Positions 33,441-44,212 of a DNA stretch of 64,000 bases are shown in pieces. The notes under the pieces were generated by a model. The model searched no databases and was not told the origin of the DNA. It saw only the letters and a list, made by a program, of their open reading frames with translations. Each line of letters starts with the position of its first letter. Positions within the stretch are counted from its first letter, which is position 1. The position numbers were made by a program, and so were the translations under genes. The stretch spans positions 62,001-126,000 of the forward strand of contig JASANG010002125.1 of NCBI GenBank assembly GCA_030248215.1, read 5' to 3'. The DNA is from Enoplolaimus lenunculus. Its lineage: Eukaryota; Nematoda; Enoplea; Enoplida; Thoracostomopsidae.

Positions 33441-33713
33441 TGTTGTTTTTGTGTGATTCAGCAAACCTCGAAATGAGACAATAAGGAACTGCTATGACTT
33501 CTGGAATGCGCTCCTCCTGCAGTGGAACTTTTTACTCGCCTAAGGAGTGGCAGCAGTACGTACGTTTACTGTTTTAGTAAGAACCAGGGTCGATTATGGC
33601 TTTTATAGGAATATGCCGCAAGCTGTGTTGCTTGCGACACAAAATGTACCAACGCTCGTTGTGTTTTTTATTATACCCGGCACCACTCGGTTACTGACAT
33701 TCGGAAAACGGTA

Positions 33714-33866
33714 AGGGTAGCGCTATGCTTGTCATGCGGCACGTTGGTCGCCGTCCGTCTTTGTTCGTGCCGTCCGTCATCGCTCGTCGTCGTGCGGTAA
33801 CGTACACGAGACGACGACGAACGGTGTCGAACGGCATATTAAGATTATAAAAAATTGCGCTACCCT
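33714..33866. mobile_element. CCGTCCGTC palindrome with AGGGTAGCGCTAT ends
   Basis: Left end AGGGTAGCGCTATGC, right end TTGCGCTACCCT. CCGTCCGTC on the left is followed by ACGACGACGAACGGTGTCG on the right. Smaller relative of 17385-17602. Confidence 0.65.
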
Positions 33867-34446
33867 AACAGTTTAACATTTTATTCAATTACAGTTAAAA
33901 CGTGACAATGCTCAGATTACAAGACTTTCAAAAATTTTAAAGAAAAATCGCTGTTGCAGGCAAATCTTTTAAGATTTCAAATGAATTTCGTCATTTTTAT
34001 TACAAATCGAACAATTCTGGCACATCTGGACTGAAAAATTGAGTGATTTGCAAAATTATGTCATTTACAGGTTATTATAAACATAACAAAACATCGGGAT
34101 TTCCGACGGAACCAAACCCGGAAACAAACATCAATGTTTTACTGCAAACGGAAACGGATAAACGGATATACCGTGCTACTTTATACAATATAATAGTATT
34201 TCTGTCATAGCATCCACTTTACTACTGGTACATATTGCCGCCGCTAGCTGATCCAGAGGGGGAGTGGGTGGGGGTGTACGCCTCCCATCACAAGTTTTTT
34301 CCGATAAAGTAGCAAGGTCCCTACTTTAAAATATTTATGAGTTTCGTAACTTTTACCAGCCCGTCCCCCCGGTCAAAATTTTTTTAACCAATTTGAAGTT
34401 CTGTGCGGTATCCCAGCTTTTCCTGAATTTTAGAATTTAATTAAGT

Positions 34447-37400
34447 ATGATTTTAGATTTAGTTAGCGCAGGTAAGTTATTCGCTCCACGATTAGACGAT
34501 GATTTTGTCGACCGGCTTCATTACTTTCTTACCAGCAATATGCTTATCGTTCTTGCGATGCTGGTCAGTTTTAAACAATTTGGCGATGCGCCTATGGAAT
34601 GCATGATCCCAAAGATGTATCCAAGTTCGTGGACAGATGTAAGTTTAGGTGCTATATGGAAAGATTGGGGGGTGGAATGTTTTTGTGCGGGGCTGCAATT
34701 GAAGCTTAAGTTTTTAGAGTATTTGTTTTGCTTAGGCAAAAGTTTATGATCATTGTTACGCTTAGGTTGAGGCTTCGGCTTAGGAATATGCTTATACTGC
34801 TGTTACGACCTTGCTGAATACAATGGTCGGTTTAGTTATTGTAAAAAGCAATTTTAAGGTTTCAAGGAAAGGGCGTAGCCTGAGGGGGCAATGGGTCCAT
34901 GACCCCTCTAAAATATTTCAAAACATATTTTGGTTAATAAATATACGCTGGAAATGACAGTTGAGCATTTGTGCATTTCGCGTCGTCCTTCTGAAACTAT
35001 AATCCTTGCCATGCATGTGTTTCAAACTTTAGTTTGAATTTAATAAATTTCAGTACTTTTTATTAATGCTTACCTATTTCTCCGACGTGTGTCTTTGGCA
35101 TGGTTGTATGTCGATAAATTTTTTAATTACTTCTGTGAAATTTTATGCCCTGGTAATTTCAACGCAGCCTAATAATGTTAAATTCCCACCGCGAAATCGG
35201 GATGTTCCGTGGTGTCTGAGATCAAACCAACCTCTCAAACCGAGCTAAGCTTTACTGTGAAAGAAGAAAACACTACTTAGAAACCATAAAAGTTTCGCCT
35301 AGTACTAGTAGATCAGGAAAAAATTAATATACAATGCATCAAGTCGGTATTTTTGCTAATTTGCTTGCGACGACCACAACACAGCTGTGTCCTATATAAG
35401 TTGGCCAAAATCGCACCGACTGAACATGGCAAGCCTGTATATAAAATTGTTATCCGGCGCACGCAAGATATTGTGGACGATGCCTTTTATGCTGAATAGA
35501 ACAATTCCTCTTCAAGTTTTCAAACTTTAACCCTTTCTCACATGAAATATTTTTATATTTTTATTTCATCTGAAACTTATATGCGATGATTTAAACCGCT
35601 GACACTGGAGTAGGATGCTTTTGCCATAAGCACGGCCCATGTATAGAACAGGACCGGATCGTTTTCCGGAGGGGTTATATATGATAGACCCGGTTTAAGC
35701 TTTAGACTAATTTTTTTGCTTAGGCTTAGGCTTAGGAATAAGCTCATCCATACGCTTAGGCGTAGGCTTAAGCTTAGGCTTAGGAATATGCTTATACTAC
35801 TGTTCCGGCCCTGTTCTATACATGGACCATAACCACTTAGCTATAGAAGCTTGACGCTCGAGTGCAAGGAGGCTGTCAGTTAATTATTTTCAGTATTCAC
35901 AACAATATTGCTGGTCGCAACAGACATATTTTATTCCGCTCGACAACGAAATTGTTATACCATCCGAAAGCGATGTTCGTACGCAAAGCCGTGTTTCATA
36001 CTATCAATGGGTTCCGTTCTTTTTACTCTTCGAAGCCGTTTGTTTCCGCGTCGGCAGTATTTTGTGGCGTTTTTTGGCTGGAAGATCTGGTAAACGTTTC
36101 TGTCGCTCATAGCTTGTACAGTCTCGTTGATGCCGTTATATATGAGATTTTTTAATATTTCAGTCGAAGTTTTGCACAAAAAAATGTTCTGATTTTTAAT
36201 ATTGCGAGTGCGTCAAAATTTTAAATTAGAGTCCATAAATATTAATTACTCCAATTGGACTACGCAAATGCTTCCTGGACTAAATAATGTTCAACACGAA
36301 TTTGAGTACGCAAAGTATATTCCTAATATACTATGTTCTAAAGCGTATTCCTAAAGCATAGTTTAAATCCATAAATCATAGACAATGGCATAGAGTGAAA
36401 GATGGGGGGGTCCAACCAAATATTAACTGGGAAGAGGGTGGGTTGAAAAATAAATAACTGTCTGTTCCCGAATAACAAGGGGTTCCCTATTGAGAGGCGA
36501 AAGTTAAGCCACCCACAATCGTAGTCGACTTCGACTTTCCGTAGTAAAATTTAAATTCTAAAACAATCTTATTCAAGAATCGTGTCAAGCATTTTGATAA
36601 AAGTTAGAATGCGTTAATAGTCTTTTGATACGCAAGCGATTCATTTTAGACTTTCTGCACTTAATACAAAAAAGTGGTTTAAAAGATGCTGCTGAAAACT
36701 CGAACAAACATTTTAAAATAGCGTTTGATTTTTGACCCGATAGCTAAATTATTCTCCATATCTGTATATTAAAGCTGGAACGCCCCACATACGTATTTTG
36801 GGCAACTTTCCAGCATTTACTTTGTTTGCAATAATTTCTTAACGAATACACGTGCAGATTGTTCTATGAAAAGAAAATTTGCTAAGAAATTTTCGTGCTT
36901 TCGCTAACTTTTGCGCATTGCGCAAAGCTGGCAGACTAGTATAGGTATTATATGCTTATAGGAATTCGACTTGGCACAATCGTCGAAAAAGCTTGCGATC
37001 CACAAAATATGAAATACGACGTCCGTGAAGAGACACTTCGTCAACTGTGTATTCATCTACAAAACGTTCTACGTTTCCATCGTCGCGTTCACAAGCGTCA
37101 CATTGTACCACATCGCATATTGCGTCCGTGTAATTTACCGTATACAGGAATATTTACAACCACATTGTACATCGGATGCAAAATTGTCTATTTGCTAAAT
37201 GTTTTTGTTCAATTGTATTTAATGAACTATTTCCTTCAAATTGCAACTAACGTTGACACGGCAACTTTGAAATCAAATTGGTCTCACCAGTTGGATCAAA
37301 GCTCACGAGATAACCGGTCAATGTCTGTTTTTGGATACGGTGTCAATGCAATGCTCGATATTGTGACAGCAAAACCGTGGCAAGCTACTGGATTGTTTCC

Positions 37401-40242
37401 ACGCATTACGTTTTGCGACTTTTATGTAAGGACGATGTGTTTATTCGGCGCCACAGCAAACTAGGCTTCTGTATACCGTCAAAATTACGGGATACGGGCT
37501 TCTTGTGATGACCGAAATATTTTTCAAATTTTTGTTTAAAATCTGGTTTGGGTTGATGACCCCGTTTTGGTGATTGGTGGGCCCCTTATCGAGGGTATGG
37601 ATGCTGGCTGCTCCGGCCCGGTGTTTGTTACAAAAACTTGCATACTGCGTAGTATATACTCAGGTAAGATTCAGCTATTTTAAGCAGGAGGTCAATTGTA
37701 AGACCGTTACAATAAAATTTTTTGTCCTGTTGCGCTTCGGGTTATAATGAATATATTTTTCGTAATTATGAAGTAGAAGTTTAATTCTGAAGCTTGTAAA
37801 ATTGACTTGGACTTCGCAGTGTTCCTAGCTATTTTGATACCTTGCGGCTATATTTGTCTTACGGATCTGTCCGTCAACGTCCGTCACCATACCGTGCGCC
37901 GTACGTGAGTATTTCACTTCTGATACCGCACGGTGACGGACGGGTGACGCATGGTGACGGACGGGTGACGCATGGTGACGGACGGGTCCGAACGTCATCC
38001 AAAGTATAGCGCCACCGTGATGCGGGGCTTTATTTGATGTCTTTGGGGGACTATATTGACCCGATTTTCTCATTTGTGATCGCTCACACTTCGCCTTACC
38101 TCTGATGTCAACTTCAACTCCGCGGCAGCTTTTGTTGAGCTCCGTTTCCGGCTCCGGCTCAGGTATTCTTCACTTCCGATTGCTCCCTGTTGACAACGAA
38201 ATGGGACAACGGGGCGGTTCAAGTTTGGCCAACAGCGCACTCTAACCAATGTTTGACAGGAGCCAAAGTGAAAAATTTTAATATTTGGCCTTTAATAATA
38301 AATGCGTTTCTGTGGGGGGGGGTTAACTGGATACATATTTTGAAACGTTTCATATGGTTGAAATCGCATAAAATTCAACTTTTAAACGGTTGCTTTGCAG
38401 ATGCGTGAAATGGGAAGCAACATTCAACGGCATACAGTACAATGTGTTCTATTAATCAATATGTTCAACGAGAAAATATTTGTATTCCTATGGTTTTGGT
38501 ACTTGTTGCTATTTGTGGTCACGTTTTGTTCGATAATTTACTGGGCAACCGTACTGATTATGGGATCGCTTGCACGAAGCTTTATTGTTCGGTAAAATCA
38601 AAAAGATTGTTTTTTGTTTTTGAGAAATATAAAGTTTTTGTTTTGGCGAACGTCCCAAAATTATGTTTCACAAACAAACAAAGTTTCTTTGTGAAATTTA
38701 AATTTTACATATGCGAACCTTTCCTTTTGTTGCAAATAAACGTTGATTTACACCATCGAATAAAGGTTAATGGTTATGAGATTGGTGAAACAAGCTATGA
38801 TTATCATTTTCTACTTATAATTGCGTAAAAGTTACAGTTTTGTATAGGCTAGAATTTTCTCAAGGTCTTCGTGCAATTGGTCAGTATTATGCTTCATACC
38901 AACTTTTACCCGTTCAGAATTTGGAGTTAGGCTTATTCATGTGATTTAGGCTTCTCACTAAAAATTATACTTAAAATTAAGTAAAACTGTAGCCGAATTA
39001 AGTGTCGGTTTTACTTACTATGGTGCTTGGCAAAGTTTTACTTAATTTTAAGCAAACACAAAATTTTTAGCTTTACATTTACTTATTTTATCACAAAATG
39101 ACAGTAGTAGTTTTACTTACTTACATTTTTAAGCAAAGATTTACTCAATATTTAGTACACTTATACTTAAAGAAGTTAGCAAAATAAAACCATAGTGTTT
39201 TAAGTAGGGTGCTTTTACAGAGTTGTGAATATAATAAGCTTAGTGCAACGTTTGTAAGAGTAATATCTGTAATCTTGGATTGTGCATTAATACTTAATAT
39301 CAACGCAGGCACTTGAAACTCGCTGAAATTAAATTCAACAAATCGTCTTATCAACGAGACATCGATCGGTTCGTGTTTCACTACTTGAAACGCGACGGAG
39401 TGTTCATTCTTCATGTGCTCACATCTCATGCCGGTGTTATGTTCACAGCGGATTTGACGCATCGGTTGTGGAAAACGTATTTTCGAGTCGAAGACCATCT
39501 CAAACAACAGATACGGCAAGATTTGACACAGGTCGCGAAAAATGTGGCACTTGCAAGTGTTTCCAGCGTGACCGAAGACGGCAAGCAAGATGCAAATTGT
39601 CAAGCAGACCAAGATGACTCAACAGAAGAACGAAACGTCGGATCTAAGCAAAGCTTGAAAAAATCAACGTCGAAAACAAGTTCGAAAGTTGGCAAACAAC
39701 CAAATGAGTGTCAAACGGACGAAAATGGAGAATGGCGAACGGCGTCTTCAAAGTGTTCTTCGGAAGACCAACTCCTACTTGATCAAAATACTTCCGAAGG
39801 GCAAACTCTCCGGCCTGCAAAGTTACAGTACGGCTACAGCGATCCCAGAGGAACCAAACGCGACAATGGCCAAAGTCTGACGTTGTTGACTTCAAAATCT
39901 GCGCCAAGTGGTTATGACAAAGCGAAGGGAAGATCGCCTGCAACTCCTACTTTTAAACCCACACTTCTATTTTATGAAGAAGATCAATGCGAAAAGCCGA
40001 CCATCGATGAAGATCAATGCGAAATGCCGACAGTCCGACAACGAAAAGCAGTTTTGCAACGGCAGCAAAAAGTCAATAACAGCAATGAACAAAATCTGGA
40101 ACATTCGAATGATGAAGACAACAAATCGATGGCTACTGCTGTAATTGAGCACACCATAGACGGTCAGGAAACACAGTCTACAACTGACACGTCTAGTGCG
40201 GACTCTGCAGCTAGTGAGTCAACTGTAATACATAACATTTAA
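34447..40242 (+). CDS. Innexin (invertebrate gap-junction channel), 5 exons, long C-terminal tail
   Basis: Exons: 34447-34638, 35894-36089, 36962-37425, 38401-38591 and 39309-40242; 1,977 nt, 658 aa, longer than most innexins (roughly 350-450 aa) because of the tail. The N-terminus carries DDDFVDRLHYFLTSNMLIVL, the usual innexin entry into TM1. Extracellular loop 1 has two Cys (MECMIP and YCWSQQTYF). YYQWVPFFLLFEAVCFR is the signature at TM2. TM3 is around GCKIVYLLNVFVQLYLMNYF. Loop 2 has GLFPRITFCDF and VQCVLLINMFNEKIF. TM4 is LFVVTFCSIIYWATVLI. The family forms gap junctions and hemichannels in the plasma membrane. Residues from about 405 on are a hydrophilic Ser/Thr/Gln/Asp-rich tail with a near-duplicated EDQCEKPTID / EDQCEMPTVR block. 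Phases 0, 1, 0 and 2 agree. Introns 1 and 4 contain repeats. Confidence 0.93.
34645..34828. mobile_element. TTAGGC-type MITE (divergent), innexin intron 1
   Basis: Contains GGGGCTGCAATTGAAGCTTAAG, TTAGGC units and the right end TATGCTTATACTGCTGTTACG, then ACAATGGTCGG. The left end is decayed. It begins a few bases after the innexin exon 1 donor. Confidence 0.55.
35634..35828. mobile_element. TTAGGC-type MITE (AGAACAGGGCCGG subfamily), innexin intron 1
   Basis: Left end GGCCCATGTATAGAACAGGA then CCGGATCGTTTTCCGGAGGG. Right end GTTCCGGCCCTGTTCTATAC then ATGGACC. It is in reverse orientation relative to 24167-24351 with the same internal order, and is about 65 bp upstream of innexin exon 2. Confidence 0.85.
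37842..38019. mobile_element. CCGTCCGTC palindrome, innexin intron 3
   Basis: Left half has CTGTCCGTCAACGTCCGTCA. The right half has a short tandem GGTGACGGACGGGTGACGCA repeat. Ends CGGCTATA and TATAGCGCCACCG are weak inverted repeats. Same architecture as 17385-17602. Confidence 0.55.
38944..39228 (-). repeat. AAGTAAAACTT-type repeat, copy 2, innexin intron 4
   Basis: Reverse complement is colinear with 28128-28385, including TGCTTGGCAAAGTTTTACTT and TTACTCAATATTTAGTACAC. Non-coding, and ends less than 100 bases before innexin exon 5. Confidence 0.7.
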
Positions 40243-40751
40243 ATTGTCTTCTGGGTTCCGCTTTATGCACGGGCGTTCGCAGAAAATTGTATTTGCGGCA
40301 CCGAATAATTTTGTGGGTTCCTACAATTGCAATTCAAATTTTTCAGACCGAGTGTATTTGTGGGGCACCAGCCGAATTTAGTAGGGTGGCGCGGCCCCTC
40401 CAATGACTCCCCATGGGGACGCCCTTGCGCTTACGTGCAATTTGGAGTTGGAATATGACGTGGTGTGAAATATTTTACAGCGGTTTTGGAAACAATCCTC
40501 CAAAACAGACAGTTTTCCTCGTTATATGCTGTGGAAGGTTTATTTTGTAAAGGTAAAGCCTATGAAAAGAATAGGTGCCGAACAAAATGCACTGGCTTCA
40601 ATCTTCCATGCTTAAGCTAGCTCTAACCCTATAAGGCCTAAAGGTTTAGGAATTTGTTTGGAACCTGCTCTGTATGTAGACATAAAGCGTTTAATCCGGA
40701 TAGTAATTAGCGTGTTTTATATATTATAATATAATCTAAACCGAGTTGTGA

Positions 40752-40905
40752 GCCCATGTATAGATCAGGGCCGGATCGTTTTCCGGAGGGGCTGCAATGG
40801 AGCCAGTTTAAGCTTTAGACTAATTTTTTGCTTAGGCTTAGGCTTTAGGCTTAGGCTTAGGAATATGGTTATACCTACTGTTGCGGCCCTGTTCTATACA
40901 TGGTC
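40752..40905. mobile_element. TTAGGC-type MITE (AGAACAGGGCCGG subfamily), intergenic
   Basis: Left end GCCCATGTATAGATCAGGGC then CGGATCGTTTTCCGGAGGGG. Right end GCGGCCCTGTTCTATACATG. A short TTAGGC block follows the TTTAAGCTTTAGACTAATTT core. Confidence 0.82.
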
Positions 40906-41551
40906 CGATTTGTGTGTGAAACCGGTCGTCACAGGTCACTTGTAGCGACGCGTTTCCAACTCTGTATTGTGCTTTTACACAAAATCTTATTTTCAGTATG
41001 CCGTTTGCCAAACTAAATTATTAGCTGAATATTTCACGCCATGTTTTACAGTTTTATATATTGCTTGTCGTAAAAAATGGGTAGGCTAGGGTACGTTGGT
41101 TTTTAGGTCTAAGTGTTCGCTGCTGATAATGAGGGGCTATGGTGCAAGGTTCTGTGTCCCATGAAGTATGGCCGCCAGATTCTCAGTCCAGATGGCTAAC
41201 ACTGAATCACGCCGCCTCATACCCAGCTGCTGAGTTTTTAGCCTCTATGCCATATATGAACCTCAAAATTGCACTAGTTCTATGTGTATTGGATCGTCCA
41301 CGTTGTTACTATATATACTGCTGCATATGATTACACTACTATCACCGTTTTATTGATGAACAGAATCAGCATGAGGTTTATTTTGCGTCCATGCATCTGC
41401 ATGTAACAATTGCTCCTATAGACTAGTCTCAGCAGGCGTACTTGATCCCACCTCCCCAACCAGACCAACGAGGCTCATAATCACGTCGAAAAACTCTGAT
41501 GTAAAGCAGAAAGATGCCAAAATAGAACTATTTGTAAATTAAAAGGCGCTT

Positions 41552-41805
41552 CACTGTAAATTTCTGTGAGTTGATTTTAACTCAGAATGAGTTGAATCAC
41601 TTAGTTTGAGTTAGGACTATCGGAATTCAGAATTTTGAGTTGGTTCGATTCATTCTGAGTTAATTAATCAACTCACCCAGAGTCAACTAAACTCAGAGTG
41701 AGAATCAACTCGACTCAGAGTGAGTTAAAGTTTGTTGTTATTAACTCAGTAATAACGAACTCGCTAGCTGAATTGATTTATCAACTCGTTGGAATTTATA
41801 CAGTG
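41552..41805. mobile_element. GAGTTGAT-family palindromic element, intergenic
   Basis: Left end CACTGTAAATTTCTGTGAGT and right end GGAATTTATACAGTG are inverted repeats. The interior of GAGTTGATT/AATCAACTC words includes a small internal duplication of CAACTNAACTCAGAGTGAG. Confidence 0.68.
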
Positions 41806-42161
41806 TTGCTATACTTCAACGTTTCTTCGCATAGAGTATACTACGAGTAACTAAGCGCAAACTATGACCGCGGGTGAAGACACTTTCGAAAGTCACGGTC
41901 AAATTGCGGATTAAAACATTTCTGGTGTTTGACATCACCGCAATATCTTTACATGGGGCTATTTGTGGAAGCACTAATAAATGAGATTTTCAATTTTCCC
42001 GGTTTTTCATTTTTTCCGGAAGAAAGAAAACATTTTTTTCGGGCGATACAATTTTTACCGAAAGAAACCAACCGTGATCTGTAAAATAGTTTTTCTTCTT
42101 GATTTAAACGTGGGCCAGTGTATAAAGAGGGTCGTAATGTAACAATTGTATTAACATATTC

Positions 42162-42340
42162 CTACACTTCAAAAAATGGTGAGTCATATTGACCCTTCGA
42201 AATCGGGACTGCACAAATTGAGTCAAAATCCAACTACGCCAGAGTCACATTCGATTGACTGAGTCGCACGTTTGATGTCTGGCGGAGTCGAATTTGACTC
42301 AGTTGTGCAGTCTTGAGACTCACCATTTTTTGCAGTGTAG
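42162..42340. mobile_element. GAGTCAA-family inverted-repeat element, intergenic
   Basis: Left end CTACACTTCAAAAAATGGTG and right end CACCATTTTTTGCAGTGTAG are near-perfect inverted repeats of about 20 bp. The interior has GAGTCAAAATCC and CGGAGTCGAATTTGACTCAG words. Confidence 0.72.
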
Positions 42341-43194
42341 GTGTACAGTACACACAAATAACATTTTCTGATATCCAAGAAATATTTTTTGAATTATGTC
42401 TTAATTTAGACTCCAGACATATATTTCTTGAATGCAAGACATTTCTGAAATTTTTCAGAAATATCTGTCTTAAATTTTTAACACTTTAAATGATTTAAAT
42501 TTAAATCTGTTTCATAAACGATTAAGACAATATTTCCGAAATATACGACAAATGTGTCTGAAATAAGACATGTTTCGCAAGATTTGTCAGAGAAGTTGTG
42601 TTCTAAATTGGGAACTAAAGTCAACTAAATCCCTAATTTTACAACCTAAGATACGTCCAAGACGTTAATTTTGGTTGAGAGGGGGAGCCTAAGCTCAACT
42701 CGAAATATCTTTGAAGTTCCATTATTTATATACTCTCAAGAATATATATAAACGGAGCAACTTTTTACATACATAAAAATCAGGGCCAATGTTACCCTAA
42801 AGGCCGTCCCCGGAAAACTAGTCCCGCTAGAATAAACTAACCCCAGTTAACTTTGTGAAATTCTTCAAATACTCTCCAGAAATTCCCCAGTTCAAAAGCC
42901 AGTAGTAAAATACTGTACGATTTCCCTGCGCAATGCGGAACCCAAGATAACTCACGATTTCCTTAACATGCTAAGCCTCCGTGGCACTCCTCCCAAACAC
43001 AGTTCCTAAATCCAAGTTCCAACTCTAGCAGATGCTCCACAGACGCAATCCAAATTCCGGTGCAGTCTTTCAACAACAACGATATAACATCATTCAGCCA
43101 CAAGCATCGACAACAATACAGGCAAACATATCATGATGACATAGCCTAGCTGTGTCATTGTGCGCCAAAATAGCCGATACTCTTGCAAACTAGT

Positions 43195-43327
43195 TCCCAT
43201 GTAAAGATCAGGGGCGGAAAGTTTTTTGTGAGGCTTAGAAATATGCTCATTTTTACGCTTAGGCTGAGGCAGAGTGTTACGCATAGGCTTAGGCTTACTG
43301 CTCCGCCCCTGTTCTTTACATTGGCCC
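43195..43327. mobile_element. TTAGGC-type MITE (GGGGCGG subfamily), intergenic
   Basis: Left end TCCCATGTAAAGATCAGGGG then CGGAAAGTTTTTTGTG. Right end GCTCCGCCCCTGTTCTTTAC then ATTGGCCC. A short copy of about 130 bp lacking the TTTAAGCTTTAGACTAATTT core. Confidence 0.75.
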
Positions 43328-43532
43328 AAACTAGTAAGACCAACATTGCGGCACAGCCACCATACCTTAATTTTATAAGTTTACGCCCTAAAGCAACGCC
43401 TAAGCCTAACTTAAGATTTAAGAGAGAGTAGACGGAACCACGGACTCTCTTAAAGCGTGGCTTTGAGTTTGGTTTTAGTTTTGTGTTTTAGTTTTTAATT
43501 CGAAATGTAATTAAGAGTTGCACAGTCACCTA

Positions 43533-43656
43533 CAGGCCGGAACGTCTGCCTGCGGACTGTAATAGAGTAAGTTCAAGCTTTAGACTTTTTTTTACTTCAG
43601 CATCGGCTTAGAAATATGCTTATACTACTGTTCCGGTTCTGTTGTATGCATGGACT
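43533..43656. mobile_element. TTAGGC-type MITE, decayed
   Basis: Has GGCCGGAACGTCTGCCTGCG, TTCAAGCTTTAGACTTTTTT and ATATGCTTATACTACTGTTC, then CGGTTCTGTTGTATGCATGG, in the family order, but few TTAGGC units remain. Confidence 0.6.
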
Positions 43657-44212
43657 CGTTCCCCATTCAAGCAACTGTCCTCTAATCAACACCACTTATA
43701 AAGTGCAGTATAATATTTGCTCTATAGCCTAAATTACGTAGCTACGGACTTTACCGAGCGGTTAAACAAACTTTTAAGCCATTAGCTAGCTTAACATATA
43801 CTGAAATTAGTTAGAATGTATCGATTAATAGGCATCGGTATCGGCAATAATCGGCACTTTTCGTGCGTATTTTTATCGGCGCTGCAAACAAATTGCCGCT
43901 ACCTTTTTATAACATTCAGTTGGTATATATCAATTTCACTTCTTTCTTGGTGCATATCAGTGTGTCTGCTCACGGAACTGTTTTCTCTTGCGTTTGCGTT
44001 TGAAAAAATTGATTTTATCCGTTTATGGTGGTTTGAACTGAACTCTCCGCATAATGATGTGATTTATCCCATCTGCTCTTTAGGAATGGTGTACTAAAGT
44101 TGGAATCGGCATTGGCACTTACCTGTCATTAGGTTTTCACTTGTCAGAGAGCAGATGTATTGCTAATTAACAAATTCTAGAAATTGTTATTGTTGTCCAC
44201 ATTATCACAACC

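Larger units (their letters stand above)
26758..34446. other. Large repeat-filled spacer between TRM10 gene and innexin
   Basis: I see no exon here. It contains a dispersed repeat copy (26805-27060), TTAGGC-type elements (27797-27960, 30948-31140, 31484-32030, 32398-32555), CCGGTT-rich elements (28088-28738, 29255-29500, 29922-30274, about 30580-30700), a 50-base hairpin (31321-31370), CGGATATCCG-type elements (31600-31939, 32829-33440, 33890-34185), a GC-rich palindrome (33714-33866) and a GGATCC-type element (about 34240-34395). Confidence 0.6.
40243..44212. other. Spacer between innexin and TTK/Mps1
   Basis: No exon was recognised. It contains TTAGGC-type elements (40752-40905, 43195-43327, about 43533-43656), a GAGTTGAT-type element (41552-41805), a GAGTCAA-type element (42162-42340) and an isolated MITE-like end at about 42783-42815. 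Between 40906 and 41551 I see nothing recognisable. Confidence 0.6.
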
